A program made the translations under genes and the position numbers. Under the pieces are notes generated by a model. The model saw only the letters and a program-made list of their open reading frames with translations. It ran no database searches and had not been told where the DNA came from. From Muricea muricata (taxonomy: Eukaryota > Cnidaria > Anthozoa > Malacalcyonacea > Plexauridae): DNA of 64,000 nt. How positions within the stretch are numbered: position 1 is the first letter of the stretch; each line of letters begins with the position of its first letter. The stretch spans positions 68,370,354 to 68,434,353 of the forward strand of contig OY979717.1 in NCBI GenBank assembly GCA_963855995.1, in the 5' to 3' direction. This document shows, piece after piece, positions 49,001 to 58,000 of the stretch.

Positions 49001-51771
49001 TCGATGTTTCCCTCGGCTTCGCTTCAGGAACATCGGCAGTCTCCGGTCCACAAAACATACTGTTTCCCTCGGTCTCAGTCAATAAGTGTTAAATATGACA
49101 CCACTCAATATTTGAGTGTAAAATTTCGATGTCATGTAATTTTACTGTAATTTCCCTGAAGCCTAGTTTAAATAATGGGCACGTGGATTAACTTATTGCG
49201 CAATTTTATCCTCCACTCCGCTAAAAATAACATGAAAATAATCATAAGTACGAATAATCATAAGTTTTGCAACCCTTACGTTTCCAAAAGCGACACTGTA
49301 AACTATGAGCGCTCAAGGGATTATTCAAATTGCTTATTTTGGCCACTAAACACGGAGTTATTTCTTTGAAACAGCACCAAGGGTCAATATTACTTATTAC
49401 AAGGATAATTTCCTGAGCATTAGGGTCTAAATAAATAATAATCCATCATTTCTTCCTTGCGTACTCACAGTTTAAACTTTACGCTTTTGGAAAGACAACC
49501 TTAATTGAAATAGCTGCATATGAAAATTGACACGAGCCTGCAAGTAAATTAACTACCAATAAACAACACCACTGCCTTGCAAATATTATATAGTACTGAC
49601 CAGTTTAAACGGCGTAGATTAAATACCGGTACCCTTACTCCTAAGTTCCTGTTTTAGCAAGGTCAAGAGTGCCATTTTTTAATAATTCAAAAAATATATT
49701 TTGCAATTTGCAACTCGTAGAATTTTGCAGCATAGAAGCCAGTTCAACTCCTCCTGCAACTTGCAATACAGTTTTTGCTGCATTGCAAGTTGCCAACTAG
49801 GGACATCACACAGTGCAATATGCATCACAACTTAGCACCATGTGGCTTTTTTGGATAATTCAGTCGTATGAAACAGACTGTGGTGGTAACTGTTGCACGA
49901 TTATAACCAAACAAAAATTTATTCTATTGTGCAAACCAAAACAAAAATTTTACAAACCATTTCTTGGCTTGTAAAATCAGTTACTTTGCTAATTTTTTTA
50001 CACAGCTATATAATTTTTGCAGTTTAAGGTTCAGCTATCTTTGTCTTAGATTACAGAATATTAACAACAAACAATAATAAAATAAAGAGCACACACTGTC
50101 CTTTCTCAAAAAATCTAAAAAAAGAAGTAGTGGTAATTCAAAACAACCAGTTCAAAACAACATTGAAGGCAAAATGATTTAAGAAACGAAACATATCCAA
50201 TTATTTTCACGGACAGCATAGTCGGGGTCTGAAAGACAGGTTCTTTTTAAAAAGCATCAAAAGGGCACAAAATACGTACGGTACAGTAATGCTATCTTAA
50301 ATAGAGCAATCTTGTACTTTTACAATCTTGTGCCTTTTTTTATATTTTTGTCCATGAAAATCATGAAAATAAAGTCTCTTGAAATAGAATTTCAAGAAAT
50401 TGCAAAGTACACACAAATTTAAGTATGAGAAAGGTATTTGAACATTAAAAATGTATTCAACTCATATCAAGCAATTGTTGTAGATCGTAGTAATTCCTTT
50501 GTTTTTTCTCGGTTTCAGTGACTGCAGTATAAACCTGTTTTATTCATGTTTTTGAAACAAAATTTCTTACTATGCATGCTTAGTGATTTTATCTCTGGTG
50601 TACATTTTGGTGGAACAGGCCAAGCATAATTTGAGGAATTAAACTTGGAATGATTACAATGTAACATAAAAAAAAGAAGGCTCAAAAAGCCGAAAGTCGT
50701 GGGTTTTCTCTGGGTACTCTGGTTTTCTCCCACATGGAAAGTCGAGTGGGTGAGATGGGTTATATGAGTCCACAGCTCACTCTTTTGTGGTGATCCTGCT
50801 CTTGTGGCAAATCAGAATAAGAATAACAATAAAAACCAAACATACCATAATTGTAAATATAAAATTCTTACTCTTTGGTACAACAAAAAAAGAGTGATGA
50901 AGCTGAGAAGCATGGTGCTATAGCTTTATTGTTTTAGTTACATTACTTTCAATTTCAATTTACTTTAAATAAAAAATTACTTCAAATGTTCTTATGTATG
51001 ATCGGTCTGTTTAGGAAGTTAGTTACAAAATTCCAATGTTTGTTTTGAAGTTTGTTCTTACAAGATATAATGAGCCAGCTTTGCAAGTTCTGATTGGCTA
51101 CTTTAATCAGCCAATCAAATTGCACACTGTTCAATCATAAAGATTTGGAATAAAACATTTCGAAGTAAAGAGCAATAAATAACTCTTTTGAGATTGGAGC
51201 AGTGAAAAACCTAAATTAGTTGTACTGTGTAAGCTTATATGATTAGGAAAAATGTCGAAGAAGTCGAACATGTCCCATGACCAGCAATTGCATAATTTAC
51301 AAACCTGTTTTATCTCAGTATCTGATTTAGCACCAGTCACTTGTTTGCCCCATTGGAGGGGTTAACATAAGAGAAATCCTACCAAAAATGTCAAATACTA
51401 TGGGTTTGTCCGATCCTCCCCTGGGACCACCGAATTTATAAATTAACTATGGAAATTTTCCAGGGTGCATTTCATGTAAACTCTATGCCAAAGATACACC
51501 AATATTTATTATATTTACTATTGTGATTTGCTTAATCCCCGCCAAAGATCTTCGGCATTGAGTGCATGGATCTATTGCAGTCTGGGAAATTTTCCCCATA
51601 TTTGATGCCATATTTGTTACTAACAGTATTAATCTGTACACTAATGGTGTTTTTTTCGATGATTATTCTTTTGTAGTATAAACTGAAAATTTTCTTTTTA
51701 ATGATGTGAGTGAGTTTATACCTGTAAAAGACTTCACCAAGTGGTGTCCAGTCTGCTGTGACATGACCCAT
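19058..51771 (-). CDS. VPS16: VPS16, HOPS/CORVET core subunit (complete, 25 exons)
   Basis: VPS16 is a core subunit of the CORVET and HOPS tethering complexes that drive endosome and lysosome fusion; with VPS33 it contacts SNAREs. Exons, 5' to 3' on the minus strand: 51722-51771, 42676-42764, 41613-41701, 39103-39231, 34292-34436, 33888-34003, 32996-33115, 32528-32583, 31871-31945, 31329-31423, 29882-29958, 29442-29567, 28525-28655, 27397-27432, 26655-26763, 25691-25825, 25394-25502, 25165-25262, 23706-23810, 23515-23592, 23140-23244, 22407-22474, 21010-21106, 19885-19988, 19058-19199. The sum is 2484 bases, 827 codons plus TAG; human VPS16 is 839 residues. All phases close. Anchors: [13 protein letters not shown] (exon 1), AAAPYGGPI (2), [15 protein letters not shown] (10), [14 protein letters not shown] (13), [11 protein letters not shown] (15), [10 protein letters not shown] (17), [12 protein letters not shown] (23), EQAADVAF (25). 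The first half is the beta-propeller Vps16_N and the second the helical Vps16_C. Start chosen at 51771 because MGHVTADW matches the family N-terminus; an upstream in-frame ATG (51804) is less likely. Introns 9 and 13 are U12-type. Exon 20 is the least conserved and rests on length and phase. Confidence 0.96.
20184..20702. mobile_element. MITE with TATAGAGATT-type ends, second copy
   Basis: Ends TATAGAGATTTAC and AGTAATCTCTA, internal inverted GTACGATTTTTAT and CACTAGTGAAAATTTATCG units. Same family as 17867-18514. It lies in the last part of VPS16 (intron 23). Confidence 0.7.
21640..22010 (-). repeat. tRNA-derived SINE-like sequence
   Basis: On the minus strand near 21790-21835, TAGCTCAGTCGG (A-box-like) is followed closely by GGTTTGATTCTC (B-box-like). 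A second tRNA-like stretch on the plus strand (about 21940-22000) has GGTTCGACTCCC. These look like SINE fragments rather than functional tRNAs: the spacing is wrong and no cloverleaf is complete. Confidence 0.4.
22084..22189. repeat. Short foldback repeat
   Basis: GCTTAGCCAGTGC and its complement enclose a second inverted pair (CTCCCCCCTG / CAGGGGGGAG), in a VPS16 intron. Confidence 0.8.
24395..24733. mobile_element. MITE with 9-bp target duplication (Mutator-like)
   Basis: Terminal inverted repeats begin CAACCTCGTTCCCAGGG and end with the exact complement. Inverted similarity continues through a TCACGTGACC block. Flanking direct repeats AGGCAATAC lie at 24386-24394 and 24734-24742. A 9-bp duplication fits the Mutator superfamily. 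It sits in the VPS16 intron between exons 18 and 19. Confidence 0.85.
26378..26545. repeat. Imperfect tandem repeat, ~40-bp unit
   Basis: Four degenerate units of CCCAGGCTGTATTYGATCATAT-like sequence in VPS16 intron 15. Confidence 0.8.
27433..28524 (-). other. U12-type GT-AG intron (VPS16 intron 13)
   Basis: The 5' splice site GTATCCTTT (28524-28516) is the exact minor-class consensus. The branch-point motif TTCCTTAAT (27452-27444) lies about 12 nt before the AG (27434-27433), the expected short spacing. It splits a Gln codon (CA|A) between VPS16 exons 13 and 14. Confidence 0.9.
28275..28502. mobile_element. MITE with CTGGGGCCGGTTGTTCGAA ends
   Basis: Terminal inverted repeats of at least 22 bp with further inverted sequence (GTTTAGCGTAAACG-like) inside, 228 bp in total. 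No clear target duplication. It begins about 14 nt past the U12 5' splice consensus of VPS16 intron 13. Confidence 0.85.
29154..29403. mobile_element. Foldback MITE with GTGTTGATATA ends
   Basis: Ends read GTGTTGATATAACT and the complement. An internal inverted pair (GAAATTGTGTG / CACACAATTTC with TTGGAAAAAC arms) surrounds a GC-rich loop. It lies immediately downstream of VPS16 exon 12, in intron 12. Confidence 0.75.
31424..31870 (-). other. U12-type AT-AC intron (VPS16 intron 9)
   Basis: No GT-AG pair joins the neighbouring VPS16 exons in frame. ATATCCTT (31870-31863) matches the AT-AC 5' consensus. CCTTAAC (31438-31432) matches the U12 branch site, and the intron ends CTCAC (AC at 31425-31424) about 10 nt later. 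Joining AT|T gives [16 protein letters not shown], aligned without gap to the family (human SIQFVLDEDSYLVPE). Length 447 bp. Confidence 0.92.
34700..35700 (-). mobile_element. LINE fragment, 3' part of reverse transcriptase
   Basis: The ORF at 35122-35685 (187 residues) matches the C-terminal part of CR1/Jockey-type polyproteins: [23 protein letters not shown]-like [13 protein letters not shown] and [14 protein letters not shown]. The catalytic palm is absent. The AT-rich tail with ACTTTA repeats near 34720-34745 fits a LINE 3' end. It is a 5'-truncated, inactive copy in VPS16 intron 4, same orientation as the gene. Confidence 0.8.
36240..38060 (+). mobile_element. Decayed LINE, reverse transcriptase region
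   Basis: Fragments in changing frames: [14 protein letters not shown] (36358), [15 protein letters not shown] (36765), [17 protein letters not shown] (36995) and [19 protein letters not shown] (37155). The catalytic box is altered to FPDDT where the family has [FY]xDD. Several stops and frame changes show a pseudogene of a CR1/Jockey-like element, antisense in VPS16 intron 4. Confidence 0.8.
38430..38905. repeat. 'GAGTGCAATAG' foldback family, second cluster
   Basis: Inverted AAGAGTGCAATGG / CCATTGCACTC units (38470-38530) and an inverted pair AATAATGAATGTTTT ... GTGCAATAGTAAGAATATT (38700-38905). Closely related to 5476-5800. Confidence 0.75.
39519..40578. repeat. Long inverted repeat pair, probable MITE
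   Basis: A block at 39519-39665 (GGAAGGCAAGTACAG, AAAGAGCCCCCCCCC, CATCAAAAATGGCTTAGCTGG) recurs inverted at about 40430-40578. The ~1-kb body between has no coding signal. The arms contain long C/G runs. Location: VPS16 intron 3. Confidence 0.6.
41104..41290. repeat. Tandem duplication, ~107-bp unit
   Basis: Two similar copies beginning GTCATGGGCG ... ATGTTGTTARCCAGTGC and containing AAACAGAAG ATTTCC. Confidence 0.75.
41367..41569. mobile_element. hAT-type MITE with 8-bp target duplication
   Basis: Terminal inverted repeats CAGTGGCGGATC and GATCCGCCACTG, plus subterminal GTAAGTCAAAATAAATTA and complement. GACTATTT is duplicated on both sides (41359-41366 and 41570-41577). The 8-bp duplication and CAGTGGCG ends are typical of hAT elements. 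203 bp, VPS16 intron 3. Confidence 0.92.
42853..43182. mobile_element. Foldback element with AACGTCGAATTC ends
   Basis: Arms contain CACAGCCAAAAACGAACAAC and GGCCTGATGAAACAG with their complements; the centre repeats CAACAATGTT. The right arm carries an extra perfect hairpin (43121-43154, AGTGAAATAACC / GGTTATTTCACT) absent from the left arm. Confidence 0.85.
43389..43990. repeat. GTAACTAGTTAC-repeat element
   Basis: About 600 bp bounded by GCTGTAA and TTACAGC, packed at both ends with GTAACTAGTTAC / AAGTAACGTTAC units in both orientations and an AT-rich centre. It is a non-autonomous dispersed element in VPS16 intron 1. Confidence 0.75.
45126..48869. mobile_element. Large foldback element (about 2 kb) interrupted by a LINE
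   Basis: Left arm 45126-45585 continues at 47276 and folds back about an axis near 47875; the right arm runs to 48869. Inverted similarity is continuous across both arms: CGGACTCGGACTGCGG-type tandem repeats at the ends, then TTTATTTTGACTAAATCTCA, GTATCAATACTTAAATTTTT, CATTTCGGGTATAACTCGAA and others. The 17-bp sequence ACCGGTCAACATTAAAA occurs directly on each side (45109-45125 and 48870-48886), consistent with a target duplication. No transposase ORF was found. The layout recalls FB elements of Drosophila and TU elements of sea urchin. Confidence 0.88.
45586..47275 (-). mobile_element. 5'-truncated CR1/L2-like LINE in the foldback arm
   Basis: ORF 45744-47099 (451 residues) has the non-LTR reverse transcriptase blocks: [74 protein letters not shown] and the catalytic MYADDTN. 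It then continues with SEFMV-like and WxxH thumb/C-terminal motifs to a stop at 45744. Upstream, in another frame, [13 protein letters not shown] (about 47225) shows a frameshifted extension. The 3' end has a (TGATGA)n tail (45586-45605), typical of CR1/L2-group LINEs. The flanking AACAC (45581-45585 and 47276-47280) is a short target duplication. No endonuclease domain remains. Confidence 0.9.
48975..49065. repeat. Short foldback repeat
   Basis: ATGTTTTGTGGACC and its complement flank GATGTTTCCCTCGG/CGGCTTCGC-type sequence. Confidence 0.7.
50690..50815. repeat. Dispersed SINE-like fragment
   Basis: Contains GGGTTTTCTCTGGGTACTC followed by TGGTTTTCTCCCA and a CTTGTGGCAAA end. A diverged relative lies at 53695-53795 in the first intron of the cyclophilin gene. 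Not functional coding sequence. Confidence 0.45.
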
Positions 51772-52049
51772 ATCTTTTTGAATAGTATTCCACCAAAGGC
51801 CCAAACCACTTTATCGATTTCCAACAGCCTTAAACATTAACAAAACACCTAGTCTACCATTCTCTGCATGCAGATTTCCAGGAAAACTACGTGGTTTTCG
51901 AGCTTTAGTACCATATCGAGTACCATAATCTCATATTCTATTCATATTATACCAAAATTACCATGTATTAAAGAGCCTGCAGATGGCACAATAACAATGC
52001 CGCTACTTGGTGTAGTGTTTAGTGAAGAGGCCTAGACTAAGGAATCAAG
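51772..52049. promoter_or_regulatory. Putative bidirectional promoter VPS16 / SR-cyclophilin
   Basis: Only 278 bp separate the divergent start codons (51771 minus, 52050 plus), so the core promoters and 5' UTRs of both housekeeping-type genes must share this stretch unless untranslated exons lie elsewhere. No convincing TATA box was identified. Confidence 0.6.
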
Positions 52050-55000
52050 ATGGCGTCTTTTCCGCCTTCTGCAAAAGGATATCGACCACGTTGCTATTTT
52101 GATGTGGAAATCAATGGTGTATCTGGTATGGTTTGTCATCGAAATATTATATATTTCACAAAATATTTAGAACTGTAGAGCTACTAATGCTCTCATAATA
52201 TCTTAGTAACATAATTTGAGTGCTATTTTTATTATTACTGACATTTTCACATAGAATAATACATTTTAATTTTTATATTCTGTGATAGTTTATTGTAGCA
52301 ATAATATTGATGATTTACAGGGTAATAGAGTAATCCATTTATATTTACGTTTTCATCACCTGATAGGTCGCAGTTCGTTTTCCAGTTAAACCTATAGACT
52401 ATATATAGTATATTAAAATAGAAAGTTCAGTTACTTCAGTATATAATATGCTTCATATAGAAGCACCAATCTTTTTTTTTGTTAACTTTGCAATCAAACC
52501 GGTGTGCAGAGTATGGCAGTTTTCATCAAGATCTTGGGTGCGTCAACGAACAGAGTTTGTATGCAGGTGCGCAAAAATTTCTCAGGTGCTCCAAAATATA
52601 TTTAAGTGTGCCTAAAATATTTAAGTGCAGCATTATATTTCAAAGCTTGGGTTATTTTACAATAACCAATTCTCAACATGAAAGGTACAAATGACGTGTT
52701 TCTGAGGTCTTCCTAAACACCAGGCACAGTAGACTAGGTGCTCCAAATGCGCTGAAATTTTGTGTTATTTTCCCACAAGGTGCTCTACTTTTACCCGAAA
52801 GAAATTCTTGGGTGTGCACTTGTCATACTCTGCAGTCTAGCAATCAAGTACACAAAGACATGTTTAAAGAAACGGACAACAGGACTGGAGGAGTCCCAAA
52901 TTAAGTCCTACCTAAATATTTACATTAATATTACAGACAGTAGGAAAAATGAGCAAAAAACTTACCAAGACAATTGCAACTTCAGTGCATTCAATCCTAA
53001 CCTTCTTTGCACCGTTAGAAATTTAAATCTATTTCATTGTAGAAATTTATGCATGCTGAATATAAAAGTATTTTTAATGCTGCTGGGGTTTCAGCTTGTT
53101 TCCATCAGGGCAAACTTTCCAGACAGAATGTGTTTAAACTTTGTGTCACAATCAGTCTGAAATTATTAAAGCTTGTATGAAATCAATGTTGAACATCTTC
53201 AATTGTAATACCTGAGCAAAAATTTTGGATGATTTTACATCACAACATTCACAAATTATCCTGCCCATAAACGGGGTATATCCTGTCTAGGAGACAGGAT
53301 AACATCATCAGTAAGCTGTTGCAAGAATTTCCGATCAATCTAGGATTCTGATTCTATGAGTCATTAATATTCATCATCACCATGCTTACCCATGTGCAGA
53401 TGCAGTGAGTTAAATTCTGGGGATTTGTGTTACTTGGATTGAGGTCCGAGTCATGCAAATGTACAGTGTGGTTCTGACCACTAACACACCTGCACCTTAT
53501 CACACTGAACTAAGTTCAATGGAAGTTGACACACAAAAGTATTTTAATATCCCAAACCTTGCTATGAGATAGTGAATACCCCCAGTGCTCGATTGTTCTC
53601 AATAAAACCCAGATCACATGCTGGTTCATAAGATATTAACCTCTGTTCGGTCTGCACTATTTTTAAATAAATAAACTGTGAAATGTCAATGCTCATAGGT
53701 TTTCACTGGATACTCAGGTTCCCACGGACAGGGTGGAGTAGGTGATATAGCAATTGGCTCACTATTGTTTGGTGGCCCTTCCCAAGTGGCAAAAATAAAT
53801 ATTTAAATGAATTAGACAGCTATGGTTAAAGAAAGTTTTCATGCTCTTACTCTTATTGTTTAATAATTAGGACAGTATATTGCTGCTTAATGAACAATAG
53901 CATGAAACTTGTTGTTAAATTTATTTTACCATGGATTCTGTTTATGACAAACAGTTGCAAAAAAGTATATGACAACAATTCATTAAAACTGTGAGAGCCA
54001 ATAGCTCAATGCAAAGAAGCTTTATTGATGTTTATAACAAAAATATAGAGACAAAAATATATTTATTAATTATCAACTGAACACAATATATAAATAGTGA
54101 ATTAAAAAGTTACTAAATTGACTAACATTACATTACCAACTTTTCAGTCATTATTCTAATAAATTAAGTAAATAAAGTCCATATTTGTTCAACATTATCA
54201 AGAATAACATCTGCATAGCTAGAAAGTTCATTTTTAGTTCCAATGCCAGAAAGAACTCCCACAATAAAACCAACACCAGCTGATTTCGCCATCAACATAT
54301 CTGTAGTTGTGTCTCCCACAACTATCGTATCGGCAAGGTCAACCCCAAGGTTAGAACAAATTTTTAAAACCCCACAAGGAGACGGTTTAGGAGACATATT
54401 TTCATCATCCGAACACACTATAGCATCAACTAACTCGCGCACATGAAGCTTTCGAAGTGCAGACTCCGTACTAGCTCTACTATCTGAAGTGCATACAGCA
54501 ACTTTGACCCCAGCTTTCCGAAGGTTTCCGAATAAAGCAGGAAGGTCAGTAATCGGAACTGGCCGGCTTGTGTTATTTACATGACATTCTTTCCAACATT
54601 TGCGAAGCAAGCTGTCAACTGCATCACTTTCAATACCGTTCTCTAGTAACATACTTTTAATTTTTTCTTTTATTGTATCCATACTAGCGTATGCTAGCAG
54701 ACTTGAGTCACTAAGGGTTTCAGTTTTATGACAGTAGCCCATTACATCATATAGCCGGCTTGAGACATCAAAATTACAGTCAGCTTCGAGACTTTCTGCC
54801 AAAGCGCTTAACCACGGCGTCCATGTTGACTGGAAGTCAATAAGTGTACCATCCTTGTCAAAAATAATCAGTCTTGGAAGTTTCTCACGATTAACTGTTT
54901 CAACCGACATCGTCGGTAGATTGGTCTATAATGCATGAAAAGCTCATTTTTTATGGGCATATATAATCGTTTTCACTCATTTGTTACGTCATGCAGTTAG

Positions 55001-58000
55001 CACGGGTAGCGCGCGTGAACAAGTCATGGTTTGGACAATTCTATTCGGCAAATTACAATGCATAAACAAAGTGTGCGTTCCTAGAAGAATATTTGGAATC
55101 TTCATAAAAAACTGAACCTTATTACGCAGTAAACACACATGAATTATTGATCGTCAAAATTTGATTAAAATTGTCCCCTATCAGTTGTCATGCAGTGTGC
55201 ACGTGATTAACGCGTAAAGTATAAATACAGGCAAGTTATTGATTTGTAACCAAGCTGCATATAATATAAAATTTATTGCACATTTGCATTTAAATTGCCC
55301 GCTAGTGTGCCAAAAAATGTGGAAATTTGATCTCAAATCATAAAAATAACCATTAAAGCGTTTTCAATTTCTCTCTGGTTCAAAACGTTATCTCGGATCC
55401 ATTTAGATGTCAAATTATATTAAATGCGACGTTTAAAACAGGACGTATGCAGTAGCGTAGCCATGCACCCGTGAAAACAATCAACTTCTTAAGAAATGAA
55501 TAATGTCAATGATGAGACAGTTGAAAGCAGGAGCTAGTTTCGCCACTGGATGTACGTAATTTATTTCCGAATTCGAGTTTTGCTCAACAAGATCATCTGC
55601 CAAAAGCCCCGGCACAATTAGTGTATTCTGAGCAGAAGTATATATACTGTATTTATAGTTCTACCTGACTTGTGAACTTTGAGTAAATCAAAATGTCACC
55701 TCCCCCCCCCCCTCCTCAAGAAATGGTGTGCGTGCTGTGAAAACCGACAAGATGCATTGGCAAAAGATGAACCAAGTCCGATCAGCCTTTGATGGGGCAC
55801 CTATGTACCCTTCCCCAGCAAAATCCGCACTCCTCGCCCGAAAAATCTGCACCCCTCCTGTCTGATAACCATTGATCTGCCCCTGCACTGTAATTCATTA
55901 TTTGTATACCCATGCTTCCAATCATTGCGGGAACCACTGAGTATTTTCCTAAAATACACAACAACGGTAACTCCGAATAAAGACAACATTATGATTCAAC
56001 GTTGTGCATACCCATGCTGCTTTAGCAACTGTTGAATAACAATTTTAATAACACTTCGATGCCACCTCACTGAGGAATTTCACTGTAGAACTTCATCCTT
56101 TATCTGTTATAATTTTTTAAATTTTCCTCTTTGTTAGCTGGACGAATTATTATGGAGTTATTTGCAGATATTTGTCCAGAAACTTGCGAAAACTTTCGAG
56201 CATTGTGCACAGGTATATCTTCTTGAATGTCTTAATATTGGCTTCGAACAAGACTAATCAATTGGATTTAGCGAAAAAAGGGTTATTACAGAAGTCGTGT
56301 TTTTTCGATTCATTCATTGTTGCTTGACAAAAGAATGTAATTACACGAGCATACCTGCCCGTGTTGTTTATGTGATGTATTAATGCATTAATTATTTATG
56401 CGTAAATGAATGCAGTCAAATGACTGCTGAGGCAGGGGTTTGCCAAGGTGGTGTCAATGATATGGGTTCTTTATTGAAGGATACCAGTATATCAAGTTGC
56501 GTTCAGGAGCAGTATGGGAAAACCTTTGACTGCTTTGTGCTGTAAACATTAACTCTACACTTATCACTTAATATCTACCTTTTATACAACTATCCCTAAA
56601 ACTGCAATACTTCCATGATTACATCACTCTCGCAGTGAAAAATTCAATATCATAAGCAATTTATCAACTGACTAAAATATTGTTCAAACTGGAAACTAAT
56701 TTCATTTCAATTTTATTTTAAATTTACGCGTGGAAGGAGAGAAAGGGTTGAGTAAACTGTCAGGCAAGCAGTTACATTATAAAGGCGCTCCATTTCATCG
56801 AGTTATCAAGGATTTCATGATCCAAGGAGGAGATTTCACTGCAGGTATTTATACTAAGATCAGTTGGGCTTGTGATGATTGTGAATAATCTTATTTCTTT
56901 TATATTGCTCATAGAAAATGGTACAGGTGGTGAGTCTATTTATGGAAGAACATTTAAAGGTATGATATTCTGTAGCTCACTCCCCATTGCTGTTTTCAGT
57001 GACCAACTGTATCGTCTTATGTTTTTTTATATAACAAGTATGATGACTTAGTATGGAAATTAGAAATGTTTTGTCTCAAATTGGTTGAATATTATTCATC
57101 GTTTTTGCAGAGTTAACTGTATTGCAGTGTAAAATTAATTTTGCCAAACAAATGTTTATTTCGCTGCTACCCAATTGACAACTTTGGATTACTCGCATGG
57201 TTGGATTTTATTATTCTAGTTAGTATACCATGTAATACTGCATAGCTAGACATGTGAGTAATTCTAAAAAATGTAAATTGGATAAGCCAAGTAGACTCAG
57301 TCGTAATTATTCATCTTTGCAACAGTTATCAGTGAAATTATACACTCAGTATTCCTAGCGCATCCTATGTATATGTCCCTGTTCCAGATTAAAAGTAAAT
57401 TTTATTTTTATTCCATTAGATGAAAATCTGGAAATAAAACATGAACAGCCTTTCATTTTATCCATGGCCAACAGAGGACCAAACACGAATGGATCACAGT
57501 TTTTCATGTAGGGGTCAATTGAACGTAGTTAGAAAATACACGAGCAATTCAAGTCAAAACTCAACCGTCGCACAGTACTCTCATGTATGCGGCCCACGTT
57601 CCCTGGTAATAAATCGTAATCCTGTGTTAGGAGACTACTCCTAAACCTGCCCTGTCAACGTTTCCTGTAAGAGAAAACCAACAACGTTTGAGAACATTGA
57701 CAAATTCTCTTAATCTCTTAACAAACAGTGCAAAAAGATGCATATGCTTGCTCTAAATATGGCGTCATTATACGACACAAAATCATAATTTGTATTGTGT
57801 GGATGTAAAAAATGTATTTGATGCATGTGGATGTAAAAAAATGTACCGACTATTTATATGTGCTCAGTATAATGTAGTAAACTGAACGAATTACTGCACT
57901 GAAATTTTCTGGATTCACTTATGTAATCATTTTTCCTAACATTATTCATTTTTCTTCTATACATTTCTCTATCAAAGAACAACTGTTCCATGTCCTCATC

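Noticed and set aside
52479-53160. ORFs of 71 and 132 codons in the first cyclophilin intron
   Set aside because: No domain, low-complexity composition and no transcript features.
55688-55989. Three overlapping minus-strand ORFs
   Set aside because: They share one stretch with C-rich low-complexity sequence; frames conflict and nothing is recognisable.
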